DNA of 64,000 bases from Pseudorasbora parva (GCF_024679245.1 NC_090177.1:41752018-41816017), one strand, 5' to 3'. Shown: positions 11,835-23,635, counted from the first letter of the stretch. A program made the numbers and translations. Notes: generated by a model not told the origin, from the letters alone.

Positions 11835-11978
11835 CTTCTGCACATCCTGTTTGCATTTCTCTGTCTTCTCGTGGAGTTTCTTCTGCTGGTCTGGAGCGAC
11901 AGAAGCATCTGCCTCACGCCCTGCAGCCAGTTTCTCCTCTTTGCATGCCATGTGATAGGTCTTCTTTGCAGTTTCCAT
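11835..11978 (-). CDS. pacsin1: PACSIN1 coding exon 4: F-BAR helix region
   Basis: The exon is 144 bp (48 codons, phase 0 at both ends) with acceptor TGGCTGCAG and donor GTGCGG. It encodes residues 152-199: [18 protein letters not shown], then [13 protein letters not shown], and CKQDVQK at the end. As a symmetric in-frame exon it could be skipped without a frameshift. Confidence 0.95.
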
Positions 11979-12708
11979 CTGCAGCCAGACGTGCAACATT
12001 TTAAATAACTGCAATACTGCAACTAAATGAATGAAGCTCAGAGTAAGTTGCACTGACTGAAAATGTCAGTCAATGTCAGTTCTGAGGACACCAAAACGCT
12101 TCCGCTAACAACTCCATCCCTGTTATTATAATGTGCTCACTCGTTTTGTTCTATAGCACATTCATTTCTTTTTCTAATGGGATGCAAAAAGAAAAATGCT
12201 GTATATTTTACTGGTTGTTCTTGTACATGCTATTGCAATGATTGAGACTCAGGCTTCAAATGCAACAAAGTACTATACACATAATCCGTCCATGTCTTCT
12301 AAAACCAGCGAATAACAGCAAACATTTGAGACACAAAACATTTGTTTTTACACAATGCACAAAATCACATAGGGCTTCAGATTACATGGTATATAGTTTA
12401 TGGTGCTTTGTGAGCTTTATCTTTAAAGATTTAGTCCTCATTAATTATAACTGCCTGTGAAAAACGTTGATTTATAATCTTTAATGTTTTCCTTTTTCAC
12501 AGAAGAATGTTATACGAAGTTGGACAGAGTGAGTAAAGGATGGAAGCATTTTAACATGTAAATATATATAAACCATAACACTTTAATTGAATTTTACACT
12601 GCATGCACTACAGGTTTTTTTTTTTTTTTTACAATCCCTAGGACACATTTCTCAACATTAGGACACTTTTTCCAAACTCTTCACAAAGTGAGTAAAACAG
12701 AACTCAAT
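11979..12708. other. intron sequence, nothing recognised
   Basis: Intron 3 sequence without coding features. It has a short poly(T) tract near 12614-12631. Confidence 0.5.
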
Positions 12709-13940
12709 GGCCCTCATTTATCAATCTTGCGTAGAAACTGGTGTATATGTTAGCGTAAGATTATGCTTACACTCCTCTCACCGCCTCATTTATGAAGCTG
12801 TGCGCACCTCTGCAATCCAGGTGTACGCAATACCTGCCCTTAATAAATGCCGCGGCTGAAAACGATCGTCATTAGAATAACACGCCCCTATATATTCAAG
12901 TCTCCGCCTCCCCCACGCCCTCATTTTAAGCCATGGACAAACAGAAGACGGCAAAGAAGTGAAAGAAAGGTCTCAATCATCTCACTAGTCCACTAGTCAG
13001 GGCACTGATTAGGACATAAGTCAATGGACGGACTCCCTGATCAGTGCCCTGACTACTGAACTAGTGAGATGATTGAGACCATCACCAGGGAAGTGGAAAA
13101 AAGCGATATTGTTTTGTGGGATTAAAGGCACCCACAAAAACAAAATGTGGACCTAAATTATGAGTACTGTTAATAGTGTGGGGGTTCAGAAGCGCACTCC
13201 AGCAGTTTAAAGCTGTTTGGATGATTGGATTATTTTACAGCACATGTTTTGAAACAATTAGCATTTAATTTCAAATCACGGCACATGTATTGGGGTGTAC
13301 GATATGATGATGATGTGATGTGGAGTAGCCTACCATTCATTCACATTAATAATAGCATGACAATTTGTAAGATTCGTATTATTATTAGGCTATGATTTTT
13401 ATTATTAATGACGCTTATTGTTATTTAGAAGAAGAATGTCGTTTTTATTTAATTTATTATTATTATTATTATTTAAAAGAAGAAGAATGTCATTTTTATT
13501 ATTTTGTCAGTCTGAATTATTTTCAGTCCCAGTCCGTCCGCAGCTGCCGGGCCTTAAACGTCAGGTAGGCCTAAAGCGCACAGGCTCGCGACTGGAGGAA
13601 TACATGCCTACAAATCAAATGCTTATTATCACACAAATTAAACAATGACGTCCATGTTGCACAAAAATAAACACTGAAGTTTATAATTACTATGTTGTTG
13701 TTGTTTTACAGTGGGTCATAATATAGCATATCTTTGTCTGTTTGTTTTATGGAGTTATTGTTTTTCTGCTCATTTTCGCACTAACTCAAACGTGCGTACA
13801 CCACCTCCTGAGCTGGCGTAGGATTTGAGCGTGCCGTACTCCAACGTCCATATTGATAAATCTCAAAGTCACCGTGGGTTTGGGTGTACGCAAGGTGTAC
13901 GCTGGAAATTTGGTGTACGCACTTTTGATAAATGAGGGCC
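12709..13940. mobile_element. Harbinger-like non-autonomous transposon, copy 1
   Basis: The termini GGCCCTCATTTATCAA and TTGATAAATGAGGGCC are flanked by AAT on both sides (12706-12708 and 13941-13943), a 3-bp target duplication. Inside, at 12933, an ATG opens MDKQKTAKK and then stops. The intact form in copy 2 (38127-39416) continues KRNFSD, which resembles the N-terminus of the Myb/SANT-like protein encoded by Harbinger elements. The superfamily is inferred from this fragment and the 3-bp duplication. A palindromic MITE lies at 12970-13079. Confidence 0.75.
12970..13079. mobile_element. palindromic MITE inside Harbinger-like copy 1
   Basis: The arms GTCTCAATCATCTCACTAGT and ACTAGTGAGATGATTGAGAC enclose inverted copies of TCAGGGCACTGAT. 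The same element occurs at 24155-24275 and 39008-39129, and a degenerate start occurs near 44705. Confidence 0.85.
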
Positions 13941-13943
13941 AAT

Positions 13944-14600
13944 GTGAGCTAAACTGTGGATCACACACAAAATACATTCAATGACGACATCTTTCAAATG
14001 GCATATTTGGGGATTTTACATATTGCATTATTTTCTCAAACACCGCCAAAACGTTATGCTCTACAAGTCAATTTGCACATGTTTGCATACAATTTTGAAT
14101 ACTTATATAATGAATAAGACAGTAATACCATACTGATATTCTGAATCCAAAAAAAACTAATACACCTACACATTACCACCCATGCAAAAGGGGAAACTTG
14201 GGAATAATTTTGTACAGTAATGTAAATATGGGCTGTAAGTAGAGGGTTATAAAAGAGATTTTACAAAAGAAATCATTGATACAATCATTCAAATCATTGT
14301 ATAATGCTCCCTGATGTTAGTGTTTTAGGTCTGTGTTTTATGATTGACAAAGTGTGTTTGTTGGTTGAAAACCTTTGCTAGTGTCCTGGAAGAATGAGTT
14401 GATTTGAGAAACGTATTAAGTGTTTTGGTAGTTTTAGTGCTGCTGTGTCAAGATGAGAGTTTGTAAGGAGAACTATGTGAAGAGTTTTGAAAAAGAGACC
14501 TAAATATTGAGAAATGTGCCCTAGCAACTGCAAAAATTTGTAATACGCATGCAGTGAAAAGATGCCCTAAAGTGACATGATTAAAGCTGTTTCTTTGTAC
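13944..14600. other. intron sequence, nothing recognised
   Basis: Intron 3 sequence between the Harbinger-like element and exon 3. No repeat or motif stands out. Confidence 0.5.
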
Positions 14601-14836
14601 CTCTTTGAGTTTCTTAGCCCAGGGTTTCTGGGCTTTCTTGAAGCCCTCTTCTGCCTCTTTGGTTTCCTTGAAGCCTCCTATCATCTGTCTGTGGTACGAG
14701 TCTTTCTGCCAGTTTTTCACCTTCTCAACGTCCTCGTTCATCAGACCGTTCTTCACCTCTTGATGGAGCTCACTCACTTTATCAGCCTCTGTCATCATAG
14801 CTAACCAGGCTCGCTCCACAGACCCGTACTGAGGCC
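14601..14836 (-). CDS. pacsin1: PACSIN1 coding exon 3: F-BAR core with wedge loop
   Basis: The exon is 236 bp with acceptor GGCCAG and donor GTACAA. It completes Gly73 and encodes residues 74-151, from [10 protein letters not shown] through [11 protein letters not shown] and [13 protein letters not shown] to [11 protein letters not shown]. The stretch RQMIGGF (about 122-128) corresponds to the wedge loop. In PACSINs this loop inserts hydrophobic residues into the membrane, here Met124 and Ile125. The acceptor is preceded by (TG)7 instead of a normal pyrimidine tract. Confidence 0.95.
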
Positions 14837-14841
14837 CTGGC

Positions 14842-14855
14842 CACACACACACACA
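14842..14855. repeat. (CA)7 / (TG)7 tract at the 3' splice site of exon 3
   Basis: On the gene strand this is (TG)7, ending a few bases before the GGCCAG acceptor of exon 3, in the place of the polypyrimidine tract. Confidence 0.9.
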
Positions 14856-14969
14856 CACGTGGATACAGACGTACAAAATCAGAGATGCATAGATCATCTT
14901 TTTTATTGCCATGGTTCACATAACAGTTCATAAGCTGAGAGGATGAAGCTTTAGATTTATCTAACTGAC

Positions 14970-15126
14970 CTTTCTCAATCAGTTGCCTCCACCTTTTGGA
15001 CCATTCGGTGAGCTGCGCGCTGTAGGACTTCTCAATCTTGGCACGTTCCTGAAGGCAGTTCATGAGATCATTGCAAAGTCGATGGCCGTCGTCAATTCTC
15101 TTGACTGCACGCTTATAATTTCCCAC
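14970..15126 (-). CDS. pacsin1: PACSIN1 coding exon 2: N-terminal F-BAR helices
   Basis: The exon is 157 bp with acceptor TTTTTTCTAG and donor GTCAGT. It encodes residues 21-72: [35 protein letters not shown] and [11 protein letters not shown]; Gly73 is split with exon 3. The run is nearly identical to vertebrate PACSIN1 and PACSIN2. It carries the basic residues of the concave membrane-binding face. Confidence 0.96.
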
Positions 15127-15309
15127 CTAGAAAAAATCATATCATGTAACTTGATGTACAATTCTGCTCATAAGTTTACACAGCCCACGAAGAATCTGCA
15201 AGATATTTATCATTTAAAATAAAATAAAAATGAATAATAATATAAGAGGGATTATGAAAATTGCATTGTTATTAAATGTTATTTATATCCTGTTATTTTA
15301 TATAACATA

Positions 15310-15560
15310 CGTGTGCATACCACTACTGTTCAAAATATTAATGAATGTTTGTGAAAGAATCTCGACAAGACTTCATTTATTTGATACAGTTAACTTAGTA
15401 AAAATTAAGTAAAAACAGTGTCATTGTGAAATATTTTTTTTTAAATGAATACATTGTAAAATATAATGTATTCCTGTGATCAAAGCTGAATTTCCAACAT
15501 CATTACTCCAGTCTTCAGTGTCACATGACCCTTCAGAAATCTGAATTAACAGCAATAATT
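15310..15560. repeat. dispersed cyprinid repeat fragment
   Basis: The phrases CCAACATCATTACTCCAGTC and GTGTCACATGACCCTTCAGA, with the AT-rich lead, match a very common zebrafish-type dispersed repeat that I recognise but cannot name. The intron sequence at 15127-15310 shows nothing. Confidence 0.5.
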
Positions 15561-15640
15561 AATGTAATGTATATAATATTTTAGATTTTTCCCCAAAATA
15601 TGTTTGTGGTTATGCAGGAAGACTGTAGTTCTCCCTGCTG

Positions 15641-15654
15641 CCTGCAGGTGGCGT
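15641..15654 (+). promoter_or_regulatory. candidate CTCF motif
   Basis: CCTGCAGGTGGCGT fits the CTCF core CCnSnAGRKGGCnS. It sits in a GC-richer patch (about 15600-15850) of the first coding intron. Match to a consensus only; no occupancy data. Confidence 0.35.
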
Positions 15655-15854
15655 AAGCGAGCGCAGAGGAATGAGTGCGGGTGGGCGAGGGATGATATGA
15701 GGGGGAAGGGACTCATTGTTGTGCATGTGAAGTTATGCAATGACTGCCACAGCTTTGTGTCCATGTGCTGCTAGTGCTCTAATCCTGCGCTTCACTGCAC
15801 TAACAATGACATCACAACTGCATGCATGTCCAAGAGCGCTCAGTGAGGTCTAAT

Positions 15855-16738
15855 GGAATGAAAGACACACAGCCTTACTGGAATTTATACACAGGTTATG
15901 GCAATGCCTTTTGAGCTGACAAAGTGCTGAAAAATCAGCAGGTATTTTGTCCAAATCTAGACGGCAGCATATATTCTGAAATGCTTGATTCTAATTGGTT
16001 AGTGACATTTCAAGGTCAGTTATTCCACGATAATGACCTTCGTCAATGGCACTGATGCTCATCTGTGTATTGCACCACAGACGGATACGCTCTTTCTCAT
16101 TTCGTTCAAGTGTAGGTGCAGTCTTGCACCTTAAATATCGATTATAATTACTGTCAAAGAAAATCTGAGGACTTTAGTTTTAACAGTAGGTCTACATTAA
16201 TATTGAAAGTGTCTGTCTTATCGCTAGACAAACGATTGTTTTCTACACTGTAATGGACTATAAGATAACAAGCAGGTAAGATTTTTAAAGTCGACATGAA
16301 ATAGTCTTTTCTTCCCTATAGTGACGTATATCCGAGTGAAACGCTTCTGGAACAAGAGCAAATGTAGGGCGGGGCTTGATTTTGTCCGTGGGGAATTGAT
16401 TGGATGGTTGGATGGTTGTGGTTTGCTATTGGTGGATCTCATGTGAGTGACAGGTTGCCCCGCCCTCGTCATCAGAGAAGAGCAGAGATGTCGCTGCAAG
16501 AGAGAGGGGGAGTTATTGTGATTCAAGATTATGAGGAACATGAATGTAATCAAATAATGATGAGCACGAATAAATCATTTGTAATAAATAAGCCAATATT
16601 CCATAAAAAAATAATAATTGTCAATTTAGATTTTATGGTGACCTTAAAAAAATGTCTTATCAAATTAATATTTCACGTCCCCCTCATTATTTATTCAGTA
16701 AAAAAGTTGTGTAGCCTAATTTGTGTTATGACTGTTCT
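15855..16738. other. intron sequence, nothing firmly recognised
   Basis: First coding intron. It contains ordinary AT-rich sequence and a GC-rich patch at about 16340-16510 with no reading frame that resembles a known protein. Confidence 0.45.
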
Positions 16739-19069
16739 GGACCCACTTTATATTACGTGGCCTTAACTACTATGTACTAACATTTGATATAATGCACTTA
16801 TTGTGTACATACATGTTTTAACATTGTACTTACATTTTAAAAATACCAGCATGTAATTATATCTGTAATTCATTTATATAGTTACATGTGTAATTACACA
16901 GCTGGCACTTCTCTTACACCTAACTCTACCCTTAAACTGGCCCATACCACCACACCTGACCCTAACCTTACCCTTAAACTGACCCACACCACCACACCTG
17001 ACCCTAACCTTACCCTTAAACTGACCCACACCACCACACCTGACCCTAACTTTACCCTTAAACTGACCCACATCACCACACCTGAACCTAACTTTACCCT
17101 TAAACTGACCCACACCACCACACCTGTCCCTAACTCTACCCTTAAACTGACCCACATCACCACACCTGACCCTAACTTTACCCTTAAACTTACCCACACC
17201 ACCACACCTGTCACTAACTTTACCCTTAAACTGACCCACACCACCACACCTGACCCTAACTTTACCCTTAAACTTACCCACACCACCACACCTGACCCTA
17301 ACTTTACCCTTAAACTGACCCACACCACAACACCTGACCCTAACTTTACCCTTAAACTGACCCACACCACCACACCTGACCCTAACTTTACCCTTAAACT
17401 GACCCACACCACCACACCTGTCCCTAACTCTACCCTTAAACTGACCCACACCACCACACCTGACCCTAACTTTACCGTTAAACTGACTCACACCACCACA
17501 CCTGTCCCTAACTCTACCTTTAAACTGACCCACACCACCACACCTGTCCCTAACTCTACCCTTAAACTGACCCACACCACCACACCTGTCCCTAACTTTA
17601 CCCTTAAACTGACCCACACCACCACACCTGTCCCTAACTCTACCCTTAAACTGACCCACACCACCACACCTGTCCCTAACTTTACCCTTAAACTGACCCA
17701 CACCACCACACCTGACCCTAACTCTACCCTTAAACTGACCCACACCACCACACCTGACCCTAACTTTACCCTTAAACTGACCCACACCACCACACCTGAC
17801 CCTAACTCTACCCTTAAACTGACCCACACCACCACACCTGTCCCTAACTCTACCCTTAAACTGACCCACACCACCACACCTGTCCCTAACTTTACCCTTA
17901 AACTGACCCACACCACCACACCTGACCCTAACTCTACCCTTAAACTGACCCACACCACCACACCTGTCCCTAACTTTACCCTTAAACTGACCCACACCAC
18001 CACACCTGTCCCTAACTCTACCCTTAAACTTACCCACACCACCACACCTGTCCCTAACTTTACCCTTAAACTGACCCACACCACCACACCTGTCCCTAAC
18101 CCTACCCTTAAACTGACCCACACCACCACACCTGTCAATAACTTTACCCTTAAACTGACCCACACCTCTACACCTGACCCTAACTTTACCCTTAAACTGA
18201 CCCACACCACCACACCTGACCCTAACTTTACCCTTAAACTTACCCACACCACCACACCTGTCCCTAACTTTACCCTTAAACTGACCCACACCTCCACACC
18301 TGACCCTAACTTTACCCTTAAACTGACCCACACCACCACACCTGACCCTAACTTTACCCTTAAACTTACCCCCACCACCACACCTGACGCTAACTTTACC
18401 CTTAAACTGATCCACACCACCACACCTGTCCCTAACTTTACCCTTAAACTGACCCACACCACCACACCTGACCCTAACTTTACCCTTAAACTTACCCACA
18501 CCACCACACCTGACCCTAACTTTACCCTTAAACTGACCCACACCACCACACTTGTCCCTAACTTTACCCTTAAACTGACCCACACCTCCACACCTGACCC
18601 TAAATTTACCCTTAAACTGACCCACACCTCCACACCTGACCCTAAATTTACCCTTAAACTGACCCACACCACCACACCTGTTCCTAACTCTACCCTTAAA
18701 CTGACCCACACCTCCACACCTGACCCTAACTTTACCCTTAAACTGACCCACACCACCAGACCTGTCCCTAACTCTACCCTTAAACTGACCCACACCACCA
18801 GACCTGTCCCTAACTTTACCGTTAAACTGACCCACACCACCACACCTGTCCCTAACTCTACCCTTAAACTGACCCACACCACCAGACCTGTCCCTAACTT
18901 TACCGTTAAACTGACCCACAGCACCACACCTGTCCCTAACTCTACCCGTATCTCACCTCAATATCAGCAAAGGTGCTTTGCAATACAATTTGAACACAGT
19001 AAGTACATTGTACTTATTTTTTGATGTAAGTACATAGTACTTAAGGCCACCTAATATAAAGTGGGGTCC
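16739..19069. mobile_element. array-bearing DNA transposon, copy 1
   Basis: The left end GGACCCACTTTATATTA, then GTGGCCTTAACTACTATGTA, is inverted at the right as TACATAGTACTTAAGGCCAC, then TAATATAAAGTGGGGTCC. Between them lie about 170 bp of unique left sequence, the 42-bp tandem array, and about 120 bp of right sequence. No transposase is present. Copy 2 (46135-50338) shares both ends and the array, and has an 8-bp target duplication, which points to the hAT superfamily. I see no target duplication for this copy. Confidence 0.85.
16910..18948. repeat. 42-bp tandem array (about 48 units) inside the transposon
   Basis: The unit is CACACCTGACCCTAACTTT followed by ACCCTTAAACTGACCCACAC and CAC. 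Units vary mainly at a GAC/GTC and a TCT/TTT position. The unit length is 14 codons, so several frames stay open on both strands for up to 712 codons. Each unit has a CCCTAAC and a CCCTTAA, faintly like vertebrate telomere repeats. Confidence 0.93.
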
Positions 19070-19151
19070 TTTATTTGAAGGTGTCTTTGTTACAGCGTAA
19101 TTATCCAGTTAAGTAATATTAATGAACTATGGGTACTTAAAGTGTACTATA

Positions 19152-20245
19152 CACAATCAGGTATAACATTATGTCCACTGATAGGTGAATTGAATAACAC
19201 TGATAATCTCTTCATCATGGCACCTGTTAGTGGGTGGGATACTTTTCTCAAAGTTGATGTGCTAGAAGCAGGAAAACTGGGCAAGCTTAAGGATTTGAGT
19301 GAGTTTGACAAGGGCCAAATTGTGACGGCTAGACGACTGGGTCAGAGCATCTCCAAAACTGCAGCTCTTGTGGGCTGTTCCCGGTCTGCAGTGGTCAGTC
19401 TCTACCAAAAGTGCTCCAAGAGGAACAATGGAGAACCGGCCACAGGGTCATGGGCGGCCAAGGCTCATTGATTCACGTGGGGAGCGAAGGCTGGGCCGTG
19501 TGGTCCGATCAAACAGACGAGCTACTGGAGCTCAAATTCCACAAGAAGTTAATGCTGGCTCTGATAGAAAGGTGTCAGAATATACAGAGCATCGCAGTTT
19601 GTTGCTTATGGGGCTGCATAGCCGCAGACAAGTCAGGGTGCCCAAGTGAACATCAGAACTCGACCGCGGAGCAATGGAAGATGGCGGCCTGGGTTTCTTT
19701 TACATCACGTGGCTGGACGGGTGCATGTGCATTGTTAACCTGAGGAACAAATGTCCCCAGGATGCACTATGGGAAGAAGGCGATCCGGTGGAGGCAGTGT
19801 GATGCTTTGGGCAATGTTCTGCTTGGAAACCTTTGGTCCTGCCATCCACATGGATGTTACTTTGACCTACCACCACCTACCTAAGCACTGCTGAGACCAT
19901 GTTCAGTCTGTCATGGAAACGGTATTCTGGTGGCTGTGGCTCTTCCAGCAGATAATGCTCCTGACACAAATCACAAATGGTTCAGCAATGGTTTGAGGAG
20001 CACAACAACGAGTTTGAGGTGTTGACTTGGCCTCCAAATTCCCCAGATCTCAATCAAGTCGAGCATCTGTGGGATGTGCTGAACAAACAAGTTTGATCCC
20101 TGGAGGATCTGCTGCTAACATCTTGGTGCCAGATCCCACAGCACACCTTCAGGGGTCTAGTGGAGCCCAACTGTTTGCTGTTTTGGCTGAAAAAGCGGAC
20201 TAACACAATATCAGGAAGGTGATCATAATGTTATGCCTGATTGGA
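19152..20245 (+). mobile_element. Tc1-like transposon, decayed
   Basis: The termini CACAATCAGGTATAACATT and its inverse CATAATGTTATGCCTGATT (about 20224-20242) bound a plus-strand transposase remnant. It begins only about 80 bp from the array transposon. A related remnant lies at 44240-45105. Confidence 0.85.
19277..20215 (+). pseudogene. Tc1-like transposase pseudogene
   Basis: Tc1 transposases are DD34E enzymes that cut and paste the element at TA sites. The N-terminal helix-turn-helix region is clear: [19 protein letters not shown], then [15 protein letters not shown]. Later frames contain GERRLGRVVRSNRRAT, FQQ-like DNA around the second catalytic Asp (CAGCAGATAATGCTCC), and PNSPDLNQVEHLWDVLNKQV with the Glu. 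The expected start ATG reads CTG (about 19277). The first catalytic Asp segment (WSDES) appears deleted after AAW, and several frameshifts are present. It is clearly inactive. Confidence 0.85.
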
Positions 20246-20807
<562 letters not shown>

Positions 20808-20962
20808 TGAGGAAAATAAGTATTTGAACAACCTGCTATTTTGCAAGTTCTCCCATTTAGAAATCATGGAAGGGTCTGAAATTGTCGCCGTAGGTGCATG
20901 TCCACTGTGAGAGACATAATCTATAAAAAAAAATTCAGAAATAACAATGTATAATTTTTAAA

Positions 20963-22012
20963 CTATTTATTTGTATGATACAGCTACAAATAAGTATTTG
21001 AACACCTGATTTTTTCACCAGGTTTGCACACACTGCAGGAGGGATTTTGGCCCACTCCTTCACACAGATCTTCTCTAGATCAGTCAGGTTTCTGGCCTGT
21101 CGCTGAGAAACATGGAGTTTGAGCTCCCTACAAAGATTCTCTATTGGGTTTAGGTCTGGAGACTGGCTAGGCCACGCCAGAACCTTGATTTGCTTCTTAT
21201 AGAGCCACTCCTTGGTTATCCTGGCTGTGTGTTTCAGGTCATTGTCATGTTGGAAGACCCAGCCTCGACCCATCTTCAATGCTCTAACTGAGGGAAGGAG
21301 GTTGTTCCCCAAAATCTCGCAATACATGGCCCTGGTCATCCTCTCCTTAATACAGTGCAGTCGCCCTGTCCCATGTGCAGAAAAACGCCCAAAGCATGAT
21401 ACTACCAGCGCCATGCTTCACAGTAGGGATGGTGTTCTTTAGCTGGGAAGGGATACGTGAATCATTCTTGAATATGTGAATCATTCAACTCATCATTCTT
21501 CTTCCTCCAAACACGTTTAGAGGAATTATGACCAAAATGTTCTATTTTGGTCTCATCTGACCACATGACTTTCTCTAATGACTCCTCTGGATCATCCAAA
21601 TGGTCATTGGCAAACTTAAGACGGGCCTGGACATGTGCTGGTTTAAGCAGGGGAAACTTCCATGCCATGCATGATTTCAAACCATGACGTCTTAGTGTTT
21701 TACCAACAGTAACCTTGGAAACGGTGGTCCCAGCTCTTTTCGGGTCATTAAAAAGCTCCTCAGAGTAGTTCTGCGCTGATTTCTCACCTTTCTTAGGATC
21801 ATTGAGACCCCACAAGGTGAGATCTTGCATGGAGCGCCAGTCTGAGGGAGATTGACAGTCATGTTTAGCTTCTTCCATTTTCTAATGATTGCTCCAACAG
21901 TGGACCTTTTTTCACCAAGCTGCTTGGCAATTTCCCCGTAGCCCTTTCCAGCCTTGTGGAGGTGTACAATTTTGTCTCTAGTGTCTTTGGACAGCTCTTT
22001 GGTCTTGGTCAT
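20963..22012 (-). pseudogene. Tc1-like transposase pseudogene (outer element)
   Basis: The start is ATG at 22012 ([20 protein letters not shown]), followed by [20 protein letters not shown], the paired-like helix-turn-helix. The frame then shifts near 21860 and again near 21440. The catalytic residues are all visible: Asp in VMWSDETKIE, Asp in [12 protein letters not shown], and Glu in [10 protein letters not shown], with exactly 34 residues between the second Asp and the Glu (DD34E). The C-terminal part has [17 protein letters not shown]. Frameshifts make it inactive. The insertion of the inner Tc1 lies only a few bases upstream of the ATG. Confidence 0.88.
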
Positions 22013-22016
22013 ATTA

Positions 22017-23635
22017 CAGTCCCTGACAAAAGTCTTGTCGCTTATCTATTTTCTAGAAATACCTGATATTAACCTGACTTTTAATTAACTAATTGGTGTT
22101 AGAAATAGCTCATATGAAAAGCTAAAACCCTCCCAAATGATGTTTAATTCACTGAAATAAATAATTTTCACAGAAAAAATATTTATCATTTAATCAAGAC
22201 AGAAAGGTTAAATTTTGGCAAGACAAAAGTTGTGTCACCTATACAGAAATTGAACAAATTTACTGCAAATACAAAAATATGTCAGCAAATTAAGTTGTGG
22301 TGCTGTGAGATCCAAATTTAATATCTTGTATGACTTCCATGAGCTTGAAGGACTGCATCCATGCGGTTTGGCAAGGATTCATACAATTTATTGATGAAGT
22401 CATCAGGAATAGCTAAGAAAGCAGTCTTGCATGCCTCCCAGAGTTAATCAATATTCTTTGGTTTCATCTTCCATGCGTCCTCTTTCATCCTACCCCACAT
22501 ATGCTCAATGATGTTCATGTCTGGTGACTGGGCTGGCCAATCCTGGAGCATCTTGATCTTCTTCGCCTTGAGGAACTTTTATGTGGAGATGGAAGTATGC
22601 GATGGAGCACCGACCTGCTGCAGAATTTGGCCCTTTTTTATGGTTGGGAATATAAGAGGTAGCTAAGATTTCTTGGCATTTTAGACTATTGATGTTGCCT
22701 TCCACCCTGCAGATCTCTCGCACACCCCCATACTGGATGTAACCCCAGACCATGATTTTTCCGCCACCAAACTTCACTGTTTTCTTGGTGAATCTCAGAT
22801 CCATTCTGGCTCCAGTAGGTCTCCTGCAATATTTGCGGGGACTGTGGTGTAATTCAACAGAAGATTCATCTGATAAATCCACCTTCTGCCACTTTTCCAG
22901 TGTCCATCCTTTTAGCAGGCTGTGGGCCTTGGCAAATGCCACACGTTTTTTCTATTGTCTTTTGTTTAGTGCTGGCTTCCGGGCACTGATTCGACCATGA
23001 AGGCCATTTCGAGACAGAATCCGACAAACTGTTCTGGTTGACACAGGGACTTCAGGTGACCAGGTCTCGTGGAGCTCTGCTGCAGTGGAAAATGGGCTGG
23101 CCTTGGATTTTCGAGCCAACAAACGGTCCTCTTGAGCAGTTGTCTTTTGGGGTCTGCCTGACCTGGGCTTGTCAAAAACGTCTCCAGTCTCTTCAAATCT
23201 TTTTTTTATCCTCTATACTTGACGCTGAGACACATTGAAGGTGTCTGCCACATCAGCAGTGGATCTGGTCTTCAGCCTCTTGATAATCAAAACTTTAGTC
23301 TCTGGGTGAATCTTAGGCATTTTTGCAGAGGTCTAGTTGCAGTTGATGTGAAGGTCTAGTGTACTGGGGTAATTGATCCATTATTAGTCACAGGTGAAGC
23401 TCATATGACAAGGTGACAACACTTATGTCTTTGCAAAAATTGACTCAATGGGCTTTACCAAGCTGTGAATATTAGAATACTTTTTGAAAGTTTAGTTTTT
23501 CACTGAAACATTATCACAAAAGCTGGTGGGATTAAAATGAGCCATTTCTTGTAAAAAAAATCTTGATTAGAAATATATTTCAGCGGCACTTTAGGTCAAT
23601 TTGTACACAAGCGACAAGAATTTTGTCAGGGACTG
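22017..23635 (-). mobile_element. second Tc1-like transposon inserted in the first
   Basis: The termini CAGTCCCTGACAAAAGTCTT and its inverse (ending TTTTGTCAGGGACTG) are flanked by TA on each side (22015-22016 and 23636-23637). The length is 1619 bp, full size for Tc1. It lies in the same orientation as its host. Confidence 0.92.
22318..23320 (-). pseudogene. Tc1-like transposase pseudogene (inner element)
   Basis: The start is ATG at 23320, MPKIHPETKVLIIKRLKTRS; the end is near HGSHTRY and a TAA at 22318-22320. The length of about 1003 bp fits a transposase of about 335 residues. Frameshifts are present. Recognisable parts are AFAKAHSLLKGWTLEKWQKV and LSDES (first catalytic Asp). In the second motif the Asp codon has become GTC (Val) at 22612-22614, giving QQVGAPSHTS. 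A required catalytic residue is therefore lost. Confidence 0.85.

Noticed and set aside
16404..16766. 120-codon frame as a gene
   Set aside because: It does not begin at a recognisable gene start, has no similarity that I can see, and the opposite strand is similarly open.
16910..18948. CRISPR-like array
   Set aside because: There are no unique spacers and no cas genes, and the sequence is vertebrate. The whole unit is repeated.
16874..19024. Open frames of 681 and 712 codons, and the copy 2 frames of over 1000 codons, as protein genes
   Set aside because: They run through a 42-bp tandem array on both strands at once; the unit length is divisible by three. There is no domain, splice signal or promoter, and the array sits inside a transposon.
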